A stretch of DNA of 64,000 bases from Deinandra increscens subsp. villosa. Its lineage: Eukaryota; Streptophyta; Magnoliopsida; Asterales; Asteraceae. The notes beneath the pieces are model-generated. The model searched no databases. It saw only the letters and a list, made by a program, of their open reading frames with translations, and was not told the DNA's origin. Shown here piece by piece: positions 37,080-48,620 of the stretch (positions within the stretch are counted from its first letter, which is position 1; every line of letters begins with the position of its first letter). The stretch is from NCBI GenBank assembly GCA_039602395.1, contig JBCNJP010000007.1:119322957-119386956 (forward strand). The letters run 5' to 3'. The position numbers were made by a program, and so were the translations under genes.

Positions 37080-38062
37080 ACCTGCTTCAATCATTGGTTA
37101 ATTTTGTTTATAAACTTGAGTGTAGTTTCTTGAACCAGTTCCAAACGTACCCCCTCGCTTGATCTCAAAGGCTCATTGACAGATTAAATGTGTGGGGTGA
37201 ATTATGTAAGAAACATACAATAATTTTCTTTGCGAGTAAATTGAAGCATAAGCCAACATTTGCAGATATCATAAACCAAAATAAAGAATCAAGTTTCCCT
37301 TCCTCTCAGAAACAACCAACTATTCACAATCTGCACCAAATAGATTGAAAACCAAGAACAACTCAAAGTTGACAACTTTTTATATTGAAGAATTCGGAGC
37401 ATCCAGCTATGTCTGCAACAGTCGAGCACAAATAGATGTAAAATCGCTTATAAAACTAAACAAGATACATAAGCACAAATAATAACACATGGAAGAAAAA
37501 TACAAAAAAAGCTTGTACCTTTGTGCTTCCCTCATTCATTAAGGACTATTTGATCCTGAAATAACCACACAAAACACAATTAACAAATACAGGCACAAAT
37601 ATCATCCAACCCTAAACCCTAAAGTAATGTCTCATGTTAAATTCAAGCAAATAAACTATCTATTAGAACTAACTAATGTCTCATGATAAAAAAAAATTAA
37701 AAAAAATAAAATTTGCTTATAGAGTTTATTAGAAACACAACTATACAAGATAACATCACTTAGTTCTAATAAACTTTATGCAAACTTTTTTTTTATCAAA
37801 GTTTTTTGCCAGTTACAAGTATTTGCGCATGATTATCTGCAATCACCACTGGGTTTGTTTATAAACTACTATCCCCTTGCTTGATCTCAATGCCCACTGA
37901 TCCCATAAATTTTGCTGGAAAACCAAGAACAACTTTGAGAAATCAAAGAAACAAAGTTGATAACTTTGAGAATTCAAAACAAAAACAATAATCAGTCAAG
38001 CACAAATGTAAGCCTAATTTATTAGCAGGCAGATATAACCATGGGAGTAAGACAAAACTCAC
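37080..38062. other. 3' flank of E2-like B, duplicated
   Basis: Homologous to the flank of E2-like A (CAAACGTACCCCCTCGCTTGA and GACAGATTAAATGTGTG phrases). May hold short terminal exons: a candidate acceptor TTGCAG/ACATAGCTGG on the minus strand near 37405 parallels one near 31220 downstream of gene A. Confidence 0.5.
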
Positions 38063-40634
38063 AGGGGGTGTTGATCTAATTAGTTCCAGGATGAGGTCAG
38101 GTTTGGTCAATCCGATGTTTCTCTCAAAACAACGTAGAAGTTGCAAGATGCATGAATCAACATTCTTCCGGAACTCAATTGAGCAGCAGCTGTCCTTGTT
38201 ACCCACACCACCCCCGACTTGCAAGCCCTCCATATACGCTTTACAAGCCAATAGGATATCACTCTGCCGGTTGCAAAAATGCCCAACTACAAAAGCCTCA
38301 AAGTTCTGCACCATTCATCAACCACAACATCTCATTAGTTAACCCATACACAATACTAGACAAGTAGGAACAAAAATACAAAACCTTACCTTGGGTGGTT
38401 TGTTCATGATATGCATCATTGTTTTGAGTGATTTGATCAAGATGTCCTCGTTGTATAGTAAAGAAAGGTATTCTGCAACCACAGAGGGTCCAAAATCTTG
38501 AGATACAGGTTGGTGGAACAAAGGGTCTGCGTTCAAAACCCGATCTTGTATGGAGACCAGAAGTTGGAGGATAGTTGTGTTCCAAGACGGCCAGAGTGAT
38601 GCGTAATCTGACAAGTGTTCTCCGAAAATGTTGAGGCGCACCTCACCACACTCGAACATATGTGGATTGATACCAAAACCACCAGAGTGATAGCGCACAA
38701 GCTTAAGAAAAAAAAAAACATAATAATAACACACCATTCACCGAATGAATACGCATTTATACATAGATCAAGAACAAAAAAGGGTACATACAGGCTTATT
38801 AAAAGGGAAGTTGCTTGGGAAATACACATCAAAGAAGAAGAGACCATCATGATATGGAGTCCCCTTTGGTCCAATAATCAGAGCTCTTAGAAGATCCATC
38901 CTCCCTTCATAAACCCTCACAAATATTGTCTCTGTACCCAATTAAAAGAATATTGTGTTTGCACAAAGTATGAAGATTAAGTATAAAATAAATAAAAGAT
39001 CTATTCAACACTATTCCTAATAAGTTGACATACATACCAGGCAAGTTTTCTTCAAGAATCCTCCACTGTTCACGCATATTTTTAGCCCAGCCTTCTGTTG
39101 TCTGAAACATATCAAACATAATAATAAAATTATTATTACCCATGATTTTAAACTTAACAATCCAATAACTACGTACGGCTACACACTTGCCTGCTCCATA
39201 GGTTTGGTAGAAAAAAGATGATCTGAATAGTCTTTGACGGTATCAAACCTCTTAAAGTTTTTATACCTTTTGAGAACATCTTCATTATGAAGCATTGCAA
39301 TTGGACATTTTTCAGCAACCGGGTCAGGTAACACATCTTTCTTAGGGTAAATACCAACTCTTGAATACCTCTCCATAAACTTGTCGAACTTGGATTTATA
39401 CTGTTGGGAAAATGCCAGAAACTGAGAGTAGTTGCCTTCAGTATCAAGAACGGGTTTCTTTATATAGTGAGGCAACAAATCGGTACGAAAAAGCTCCGTA
39501 GCAGCAGGGAAGATGTAATCCATAATAGCCTACCAGAAATTGACAACATCTTACACATTTGAAACATGGAAGGGAAAACAGAAGAAAACTTAGAATACCT
39601 TACACAGTTTGTCAGCTACAGCATTGAGTTCTTCATCCCAATTAGCAGCTGATGAAGTCTTGGGATCTTGGAGAGGGTTCATCAAACATATGTAGAACAT
39701 CACGTCTTGTGGGCAGTTAGCACATTCTGGTAGAGGAATGACAAAATTGTTCAAAAAATACAAACAATCTGCAGCTCTATGAAAATAGATGGTATCTAGA
39801 CCTCACCGCAGAACGGCTTTTGAGCAGTTGTACACTTGCAGTAGTATTTAGTAGGAGGACCGGTCGTTTTCTGCCTGCAAAATATCATTTAGTGGCCGAG
39901 TAAATATGCAGTTCTCATAAACACCATCAAGGGTATACATATGGCAATTAGTTTGGTTTAATTAACAGAAACTGTGCATATATCATATCTCATCTAAGTA
40001 AATCATTTGAAAATCAAAACGAGCATCATATTTTACCAAATACATTATTGCAGTTGAGCAACAGTCATAATATGTAATATTAAAATTTAGAAAGGTAACA
40101 AGTTTGAGATCAACATCATACACATCCACGGAGGTTTCTTCGGGGTCACCCAACATGATCTTTTCTTGCTCTTGAGTATAAACATCAGGTTTTGAAGCTT
40201 CCTTGATTACAGTTTCCACATTTTTGACACGTTTTTTTAATGGACTGCAGTACTCCTCTGAATAAGTAACAGTGGGCAAGGCCTTTATCCTATATAACAT
40301 TAGAAAGTTCAAACAACAAAGAAGATGAAACCAGTTAAACAAAAACATATCATTTAATCCATAGTTTTCAATTTCTGGTTGTAGTTGCATAATCTAACCC
40401 TAATCGCTAACATAACGAGATATACATTAGTATATATGTCGATGTTGTGATGATTATTATTATAATGTATGAAAAAGTATATATAAACCCTAATTTCGAA
40501 TTTCAAAATTACCTAGGAGGAGATCGTGTCCGGGAACCAGACGAGGACCCTCCGAGTTCTTGCATCCTTTGAGGATTTTGATTTTCTATGGATCTTTTTC
40601 CTTCTCGAGAGTGCTTGTAGCAATCACCCGCCAT
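38063..40634 (-). CDS. UBC24/25-type E2-like protein B, catalytic Cys lost
   Basis: Minus-strand exons 40513-40634, 40122-40289, 39807-39874, 39599-39726, 39191-39529, 39038-39101, 38792-38931, 38390-38701 and 38063-38305. All phases agree and give 528 residues before any short terminal exon. The E2-like core is collinear with gene A, with identical exon lengths for the last four exons. The active-site segment reads FECGEVRLNIF: Arg365, codon 38636-38638, occupies the Cys position. The N-terminal half differs from A. It adds an acidic/basic exon (KKRVKNVETVIKEASKPDV) and a Cys-rich segment YYCKCTTAQKPFCGECANC that could bind zinc. The intron after the fifth exon again starts with GC. A MULE lies 150 bp upstream of the ATG. 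Intact frames argue for a functional, non-catalytic role. Confidence 0.85.
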
Positions 40635-40784
40635 GCAGAGTTATCTAATTCTAGGGTTTTGAGATGTTTATCGGGTTTCTCGATCCAGATCCGATTAATT
40701 AAACCGACTTTTTGAAAAATAAGTAAAGATCCCTCTAATTCTGGAGTTTTGAGATGTTTACATAAAGCTTTTTAAAAAATTCTA

Positions 40785-41974
40785 GAGTAAATTACATATT
40801 TTGTCCTTTAACTTTATCTGTTTTGCAACTTTTGTCCTTTATCTTTTTTTGTTACACTCTCTGTCCTTTAACTTTTTTCTCTTTCATCTTTTGTCCTTTT
40901 TAACAGATTTCGTTAAAATTCACCGTTAAGTCAAGGGTATTTTTGTCTTTTTACTTTTTAGGGTAGAAAAAATTACATATTTTGTCCTTTAACTTTGCCT
41001 GTTTTGCAATTTTTATCCTTTATCTTTTTTTTGTTACATTCTCTATCCTTTAACTTTTTTATTCTTTCACATTTTGTCATTTTTAACAGATTCCGTTAAA
41101 ATCCACCGTTAAGTCAAGAGTATTTTTTTTCTTTTTACTTTTTAGGGGTATTTATTGTACTTAAATAAAGAGGGAGAGTGTGTTATGTAAATCTGTATTT
41201 TTTTCCTTTATCACCCCACCCCAACCCACCCCCACTTTCGTTTCTGAGAGAAGGCAGCCTCGATCCCCCTCCCCCTCTCCTCTTTCCCGGTCGAATTTTC
41301 GGCGCATCTCCGAGCCCTCGCTGCTCGGACCAAACCTCCGACAACCCTCCACCGTCTCCTCACCAAACGTCGGCGGTCACCAGTTTACCTGCTTCACCGA
41401 CGACCACCCTTAACAAACTCGATGTCAAGTCGATGGGAGGTCACCGGAGGGTCGTCGACAGTGTTCGATGGGAGGTCGCCGGCCGACCGACAGTGGGGGT
41501 GAGGTTTTCACCGGTGATGGTTTAAGGTTAGGGTGGGGGTGGGGTGATAAATGAAAAAATTTACAGATTTACATAACACACAATTCCTCTTTATTTAAGT
41601 ATAATGAATACCCTTTAAAAGTAAAAAGACAATAATATCCTTGACTTAACGATAAAAATTTTAATAGAATCTGTTAAAAAGACAAAAGATGAAAGAATAA
41701 AAAAGTTAAAGGACAAAGAATGTAACAAAAAAAGATAAAGGATAAGAATTGCAAAACAGACAAAGTTAAAGGACAAAATATGTAATGTTTTCTACCTTAA
41801 AAAGTAAAAAGACAAAAATACCTTTGATTTAACGGTGGATTTTAACGGAATCCGTTAAAAAGGACAAAAGGTGAAAGAATAAAAAAGTTAAAAGACAGGG
41901 AGTGTAACAAAAAAAGATAAAGGGCAAAAGTTGCAAAACGGGTAAAGTTAAAGGACAAAATATGTAATTTACTC
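40785..41974. mobile_element. MULE with nested inverted termini
   Basis: Starts GAGTAAATTACATATTTTG, ends with the complement, and is flanked by a perfect 9-bp duplication AAAATTCTA (40776-40784 and 41975-41983). Each terminal repeat occurs twice: a second inner copy begins near 40970 (AAATTACATATTTTGTCC) and again near 41790. The centre (41210-41530) is GC-rich with Pro/Ser-rich frames of unknown origin. No transposase. Confidence 0.92.
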
Positions 41975-42227
41975 AAAATTCTAAAACGTTTAATTTTATT
42001 TTTTTATAAAACATTTTTTTTTGTTTTTCTAAAATACAATTTAAATTGTTTTACAAAAAGGGTGTTTAATTTAACATCGTTTTATAGAAATGTTTTTTAA
42101 CTTAACAAGTAACTAAAAATATGTTTTTGTAAGTGAGGAAATACGACAAGTTTTAATTTTCTTTTTCCATTTTAGTTTTTAGTTAAATTAAAAAATACTT
42201 ATGAATTAGATTTCCTTTAAAGAGAAA

Positions 42228-42967
42228 CTAGTCAGTGACCCGGGTAGATACCCGAGGCTATGATATAAAAAGAATTATGCGAAATAAAAGATGAACCTAA
42301 ATTGAAAAAAAAAATGAGCTGAATAATACATAAAGCTAAAAGCCGATAAATATTCAATAATATTAAATTTACAAGTTTAAAAAAAAGATTTGAATACAAT
42401 GTTTTTTGTAACATTCGTCTAGTGACCATCTTTATCTAAAATTATGATTCTAAGACCCTTTTTGCTTTTCACTCTTAATAGAACAACGTACAGCTGACCA
42501 TATAAGAATACCGGGGTTCTCTAAAAACAGTCAAACTCTAGACAGGGATTGACCTTAGCTTTTTTTTATGGTCATTGCAAAAAATAAAAACCGATAAATT
42601 GTCTTTTTTGAAACCTGAAAGCAATCCGCTTATCTGTTGGAATCAATGAAAGTCTTAGAATAAACTTCCGATTCGTTGATCAAAACCTAAGCAATATGGA
42701 TCTAGTTTTATTAGGTTTCATGTCACGAATCCAAAGCAATTTACGGATCAAATTTTTGTTAAGAAATAAATGAGATATGGTGAATAATAGTTTTGTGGTA
42801 TTGTAAACAAAAATATGGATAATTTTTTATGGAAAGAATTCATTTAGTATAATTTTTTAATTATAAATTATGAGGAATTGACAAGTAAGCCAAATCTAAT
42901 GTGGCACACTTAAAATTATGTCATATGGACTTTAAAAACTCATATTTATTATATAGATATAGATAGA
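42228..42967 (-). mobile_element. Nonautonomous Helitron
   Basis: Read on the minus strand, the 5' end is a TCTATCTATATCTATATAAT-type start with the typical TTTTAAAGTCCATATGACAT leader and GTGTGCCACATTAGA phrase. The 3' end has a CCTCGGGTATCTACCCGGG hairpin, then CTAG, then host T, with host A at the 5' side. No Rep/helicase frame. Because of the short GATA repeat the 5' border is uncertain by about 8 bp (42963-42971). Confidence 0.75.
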
Positions 42968-42971
42968 TAGA

Positions 42972-43423
42972 TTTGCAATATTTTTTTTGAATTAATTCCA
43001 CGTTCTCTTTCTGAAAAATGTGCTACTAAAAAGATATTCAAAAATGCCTTCTTAGTTCGTATAATTTTAAGATCCTATAGTTGAAATGGATCCCGCTTAA
43101 AGCCTACGCTGATATAATTTTAAGATATTCAAAGGCGTCTTCTTATTAAACAATTTAAATACAAAAACGATACCTTAACTTTTTTTATCAAGATTCTAAG
43201 TGGTGTTGGAAACCGACACATGCTTTGAGGTTTGTTTCGAGTATTATATCAAAGTAAATTCGTATTTGCACAAGAATTGAAAATACGGAGCCATAGATTA
43301 AACTTTGCTCCATCCTTTTTAAAAACCGGAGTAATAAATCTCAAATGGATCATAATTTGCTTACGAAGCCTTAGACTATTGGTTATGGTTTCACCCGGCC
43401 TGTTGTGCAGGGTTGGTGAGTTG
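42972..43423. other. Intergenic DNA, no gene seen
   Basis: Only short direct repeats (GATATTCAAA(A/G)(A/G)(T/C)G near 43035 and 43125). Confidence 0.4.
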
Positions 43424-44440
43424 TGTAACATCCCGAAATTTCACACATTCATAGGTATTACTAAAAATATGCAAAGGATATAATTAACGGAAGCCTCAGC
43501 CAAATACTTGACCTGACATTAAACGAGATGTCAAGAAGTGAACCTTATTAAATGATGAGAAATAAGGGTCTTAGGCGAAAGCAGATCTCTAATCCAAGTT
43601 ATAGCGAAGCAAAAAAGTTCACATGCGTGACTGGAACGCAACCCTGGAATAAACACCCATACATCAACCGAGATGATAGAGAAATCATCAATACGAATTT
43701 GGAGTCTTAGAAATTGCTAGATGCTTGATTAATAAGGTTCTGACCATTATAAAGAACAACCGCGTGATTCGGTGTGAAAAATGGTGAAATTGATAACCGG
43801 TATTGTTAAATGATATTAACCAAAATCAACTAGTTTAACTATTCGAAATGACTTTAATAATTTTGTGATATTATAAATGTTTACTGTAAATATTCATTAT
43901 AAATAAAATCAAGAAATGATATTTGATTATATTATGAATGTGTATTTTTCTATAGTCGAAACGTTAGTATTTTCAATAATACGTAATGTAAACGTATTAT
44001 ATAATTATAGGGTTTACAAAGGCATTTAATTATAAAAGTTTAAGGGTTATAATCACGCAAAACAGAGTTAGAGGGACTAAAAGTGTAAAATCTAAAAATC
44101 TGGTCAAGAGTGACGGCTCGCGGACCGCGAGCCTCACCTCCTTCTTCACGTTGCGGTTCGCAACGACCCATGTGCAACAACAGTTTTACGTTAATCATTG
44201 TTTAGGTGCCGAATTCGAGTTATACGTATCCAATTTCGATCAATACTCATCACCTCTTGTGTCATGACCAGATTCCGCACCTTTTACCTATAAATAGCCC
44301 ATCCAATTCGTCTGAATCAATCACGAGTTCACGAAATCATCTCCAGAAAACCCAAAATAGTTCTCAGAAGTTTATCAGTGAAATTCGATCTGCTCAAGAG
44401 GTGTTGGAAGGCCATTTCTGCAGTAAGCATCATTAGGTAA
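43424..44440 (+). mobile_element. LTR remnant, Ty3-like start
   Basis: Begins TGTAACATCCCGAAATTTC, the start typical of many plant Ty3/gypsy LTRs. About 860 bp further on it has a TATA box (TATAAATA, 44289-44296) preceded by a GC-rich block with GCTCGCGGACCGCGAGC (about 44115). No primer-binding site, coding domain or second LTR was found, and the right end is estimated. Confidence 0.4.
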
Positions 44441-44524
44441 GCTTATCAAAAGTCTTCAATTAGTTTTTGTTAATATGCTTGTTTGGTTAGAGATATGAAA
44501 ATGATTAAAATTATGATTTTTATT

Positions 44525-45290
44525 GGATCGTGGTTATTACTCTCTTATAACCTTGCAAGATTACTTGTTTTAAGATTAAAAAGGCGGAATCAAGTTAATC
44601 TTATCTTTCACTAACTCTCACCGTTTGCAAGTAGGTAACGAAGTAAGTAATGTAAACAAGGAATAAACCAAGCACTACTATTGTATTAGCTTCAATGATA
44701 ACAGTTAAAATGCAAAGAAGTGGATTGACAATACAAGGAACTAAGTACAATATATATAGTGCTAGGAGGAAATCAAGAGCTACCCTTGATTTCCTTTGAG
44801 ATCATCTACACCGTTGCGTACAAGTAATCATACTAAATCTGATATCTACTAAGTTTGGTAACTGCGTTCGTCCTTTCGCCATGCTTTCTTATACAATTGA
44901 AGGTATGGAAGCTGATGAAACTGCAGGAATAGTGTTTCTGACAGACTCCGGGACTTGTGTAGCAAAAGTCAATCAATCTGGGATAACTATTGCTCCGGAA
45001 GAACTTCAGTTAACTCGGAAACTATTCTTCCGGGATAACTTCTACTTCCGAGATAAATTGAGCACCTTCTGGGATAAGTTGATCTTCCGGAATAAGTGTT
45101 CCTTCTGGGATAAGTTGATCTTCCGGAATAACTTACCTTGGAAGTTCTTCTGGAACTTCACTTCTGTCAGAAACTTCATACATAGAGAATTTTGCAGCTT
45201 TGGAATAAACTATTCCCAACAATCTCCCCCTAAGATGGTGCTACCAAAAACTTTGTGCAGAAATCAAGACTTAGTGCTAAAACACTACTA
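44525..45290. repeat. Dispersed repeat, copy 2 (LTR-like)
   Basis: Counterpart of 4205-5054. At 45005-45150 it holds imperfect 33-bp tandem units built on TTCC(G/T)GGATAA. The 136-codon ORF across it is a by-product of these units. The ending near 45225 (CAATCTCCCCCTAAG) is a phrase often seen next to plant LTR retroelements. Confidence 0.4.
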
Positions 45291-45731
45291 GGACATACAT
45301 ATATACATATCTCACCATCATCTTCACCATTTCAGCAAAACTTCATACACTGAATCTCTTTATCATAAGGGCAACAATCTATTGGATTTCTCTTCTGGAC
45401 CAATCACTTTCAATTAGTGTCAGATGTTTGGTGAAGGTTACATCTGCCCTATAGATATAGATTATGTTTTCATCATCATCTTGTTCAAACCTCACAATTG
45501 GACATTAGGAAGAGAGTGGTTTGGCATTTGAGACCTCTCTAGGAGTTGTATCTGTTGGGTTTTACAGTGGTATCCGGGTTACCCGTTTTAATAATTTACC
45601 GACTAAATATACGATTAATCAGAATTAATTACGCAGCGTAAATAAGTTTTACTACACGAATTTTAGTAAAACTGTAGACAGGATATGATCACCGTGTACG
45701 CGTAAATACACAAATAAATTAAATAATTAAT
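45291..45731. other. Intergenic DNA, no gene seen
   Basis: TTTTACAGTGGTATCCGGGT at about 45564 recalls a primer-binding-site-like TGGTATC phrase, but no adjoining LTR could be defined. Confidence 0.35.
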
Positions 45732-46448
45732 TTAATTATCTAAACAATTTAGATATACCTTGGTGGAGTCCGAACAACCGTTCGAGACACCGGGGTTCGA
45801 CGAACTGGCGCTAGGATCAACGGTAACGCCCGACTCGAACCGGCGAGTAAAGTCTTCAACCGACTTTGAAGACGGGGCCTCAGGCACCACGTGCGGGTTC
45901 ATCTCATTAACCGGCGGTGGTGGCGGTAACGAAACCATGCTATGCATTATAGCATTCCAATCGAATGGCTCCGCCGTGCTTGACAACGAAACCGTCGTAG
46001 AAACGATTTCGTCCGTCGCACGTGGAGGCGGCGGAGGAAGTGGCGTAACGAAGGTGGCATACAATGGCGCCGGCCACTTAGGGTTTTCACCCGATTCGAC
46101 CATGGCGGCACGCAAGGGCTCAAACATGGGCCTCGGTGGCACGGGTAAAGCGAGAACCACCTCGCGGTGGTCCTCGCCGAAAATGTCGACGACAACGGCG
46201 GCACGTGCCGCGGCGGTGGCGGCCCGCTCCTCAACGGCTCTAGCGGCGGCGGCAGTGGTCTCGAGCTTCATTGGGTTTGATCCTTCATGGATGCGGTTGG
46301 TGGTGGATTTTTTCAGGGGCGGTTTAGACGGATGGTTTCCGTTATCTACACGGTCAACGCTTCGCGGGTGCCGTGGGTAAAATGTTTGCCAGATGTAAAC
46401 CCAGATAACCGGGTGTTGATGATGTTTGTCGTTCAAAAAAAAATACAT
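45732..46448 (-). CDS. Pro/Ala-rich ORF of unknown function
   Basis: An open minus-strand frame in an island far more GC-rich than its surroundings. The likely start is the internal Met of MKLETTAAAARAVEE at about 46270, which would give about 180 residues; the upstream part is AT-richer. It has an Ala-rich helical start, then VVLALPVPPRPMFEPLRAAM, a run of five Pro, FDWNAIMHSM, a second Pro run, and a Ser-rich tail ending NCLDN. No domain is recognised. It may be a gag-like or leader segment of a retroelement or a fragment of a host gene. A plus-strand frame also spans it, which is expected in GC-rich DNA. Confidence 0.4.
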   Translation of the reverse strand: MYFFLNDKHHQHPVIWVYIWQTFYPRHPRSVDRVDNGNHPSKPPLKKSTTNRIHEGSNPMKLETTAAAARAVEERAATAAARAAVVVDIFGEDHREVVLALPVPPRPMFEPLRAAMVESGENPKWPAPLYATFVTPLPPPPPRATDEIVSTTVSLSSTAEPFDWNAIMHSMVSLPPPPPVNEMNPHVVPEAPSSKSVEDFTRRFESGVTVDPSASSSNPGVSNGCSDSTKVYLNCLDN

Positions 46449-46800
46449 AGTTACACCCTTTTAACTTTTATCTTTTTGAAAAATATTTTTCTCCACGAAC
46501 AACACCAGGAATTTGAACCCTATGCAATCTACACCCCTTTAACTAGATTATTGATTTTTTTATTTTTGAATTTCGATTATCCAAATATAGGAACCTTTGG
46601 GCGTGTGAGGTTTGATTCAAGTTTACGAACTTTTGGCAATTGGCGTTAAACATTTAAGTATGAAATCAATAGGTTTGTCTAACAACTCTAGTTCGTACTT
46701 TATAATTCACTAAATGACTTATCATTTGAGTATTCATTTGATTAGAAATTGAGTTATTAGAATGTGATGTATTCAAATTAAGATTTAATTTTAAGAAATT

Positions 46801-47600
46801 ATGTCTTCTAAACACTTATCCGGTATTCAAAAGCGTGAAAAGAAAAAACTAGATGAAGAAATGAGAAAATCTCATACTGAGACACTAGATAAGTAATTCT
46901 ATAAACAACATGTTGATGAGCAAAAGAATGTTAAGAAACATGTTTAGCAAGAGAATCTTGAAAAACATGTTGAGCAAGAGAGTGTTGAAAAACAAGTTGA
47001 AGATCACGAAGAGGTAGAGCAAGAGAGTGTTGAAGAGAATGTTGATAGTAATCCGGATGATATATTTAATCCAAGAGGGTGGGATGGACTTAATTCTAAC
47101 GCGATAAAACTTTTAGTGGAGAAAGGTCAAAAACGAGATACCAGTTGTAATAACCTAGGCAAATCCCAGATCGGTCGTGGACATGAGAGATTCCCGGTTC
47201 ATAAGGAATGTGTTGCCTCAAATATCACCAACGCGTTTTGGGCACTTAAAATGTGGATGAGAGAAGAATCTCACAGTTAAGCATTCTCGAGTGGCAGCAA
47301 TCTAGGGATGGGTAACCTCCTTGGAAGATTTTCACCAGGGCAACCAAAAGCAAATCCGTGAGCTCCTCGTGGGCAAAGTAGACAATATTGGTGGTATGAG
47401 GGGCCGGATGTTACACTAATATTATCAATTATCCCAAGGATAAATTGGGTAGACACTTTTCGATAGCGATGTATGCTAGAACTCTATCAAATATGAGGAA
47501 GTGTGATCGAGAGTGGCTAGTATATTAGAAAGAGCTGGACAAAATTTCTTGCTTCTGTCGTAAATTGTTTAGAAAATGACCTTCAAAGGTACATTGGATG
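46801..47600 (+). pseudogene. ZMYM1-like hAT transposase relic
   Basis: The start MSSKHLSGIQKREKKKLDEE and the later DIFNPRGWDGLNSNAIKLLV, VEKGQKRDTS and NYPKDKLGRHFSI match the N-terminus of plant TTF-type/ZMYM1-like hAT transposase-derived proteins. The matching region then reaches CDREWLVY and KELDKISCFCRK. In-frame stops at about 46894 and 46946 and another after LVY show it is dead. A 270-bp solo LTR splits it between RDTS and the following I-I-N-Y. The catalytic and dimerisation regions are absent. Confidence 0.8.
47146..47415 (+). mobile_element. Cassandra-type solo LTR with 5S-like sequence
   Basis: Starts TGTAATAACC and ends GATGTTACA. It is flanked by CCAGT (47141-47145) and CTAAT (47416-47420), a 5-bp duplication differing by two transitions. 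47262-47337 closely follows the 3' half of plant 5S rRNA: AGTTAAGC, then CTAGGGATGGGTAACCTCC and TTGGAAG. That region includes the internal Pol III control element. Carrying 5S sequence in a short LTR defines the Cassandra TRIM retrotransposons of plants. Confidence 0.85.
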
Positions 47601-47730
47601 GTGGTGCTTATTTAGATTGGATACATGCGAGTAATATACTTAAAGAGCAAACCTATCGGGATGTATGAATTTGGTTGTGTATAAAAGTTAGGGTTTTCAA
47701 CAAACAAGTTTTAAAATGGTATCCAACTAA

Positions 47731-48150
47731 GTGATCAAACTACATGCTAGGACAAGTGCACCCATCGTATGCAGTACAGTTTTGGTAAGAACCAGCTATC
47801 AATTCGTGGATGCTTTAACAGAATCCCGATACCGAATCTTTGCTAATATCTAGCCGATGAAAGTGAATTGGTGAACTAATACTAAAATCTAAGCAGAATA
47901 ACTAAAATCGAGAAAAACAACCAGAAAACGGGTAACGTGTAGTGACTAAACTACACGCTAGGGCAAGTGCACCCATCGTATGCAGTACAGTTTTGGTAAG
48001 AACCGGATATCAATTCGTGGATGCTCTAACAGAATCCCGATACCGAATCTTTGCTAATATCTAGCCGATGAAAGTGAATTGGTGAACTAATACTAAAATC
48101 TAAGCAGAATAACTAAAACCGACAAAAACAACCAAAAAACGGGTAACACA
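47731..48150. repeat. 211-bp tandem duplication
   Basis: Two nearly identical units, starting GTGATCAAACTACATGCTAG (47731) and GTGACTAAACTACACGCTAG (47942). Each includes GTGCACCCATCGTATGCAGT. The remainder up to about 48200 looks like the same repetitive family. Confidence 0.85.
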
Positions 48151-48444
48151 ATGGAAAATCAGAGGAAGGAATGCATCGCCTAGAATCGACTCCTCTAGAC
48201 TCACTAAGACCTTCGGAATGATTATTACCATGAACGCTATCGCCTAATGAGGAGAACTGGACTATCTAGGACTATAGACACATCCTGACAATCAAGCAAT
48301 CCTAAATGATGCGCAAATGGCAAACTGTGCATAACTGCTTAATGGAAAAGCTACTTCGGTCAAAGTCAACTAATCCTACATGAAATGACTAGCTCATATT
48401 AATTATAAAGGTGTATACTAACAGAGTTGTTATGATCGAAGCTA

Positions 48445-48620
48445 TATTGCTTTGAATATCACATTAATATGAATACATGGGATGGAAATTTATACACCAA
48501 TGAACACCTATCTAGGCAAATATTGCGTAGGCTAACTAAGGAAGGATATTGCTTTGAATTATTTCACACTAATATGGATACATGGGATGGAAATTTATAC
48601 ACTAATGAACACCTATCCAT
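48445..48620. repeat. Direct repeat of about 95 bp
   Basis: ATTGCTTTGAAT(A)T..ACATGGGATGGAAATTTATACAC(C/T)AATGAACACCTATC occurs twice, around 48450-48515 and 48548-48618. Confidence 0.75.

Noticed and set aside
41161..41525. Overlapping Pro/Ser-rich ORFs
   Set aside because: They lie inside the MULE core, overlap in several frames and show no recognisable protein; kept only as possible captured DNA.
44881..45291. 136-codon ORF with FRDK/FWDK repeats
   Set aside because: Produced by 33-bp TTCCGGGATAA tandem units of an LTR-like repeat.
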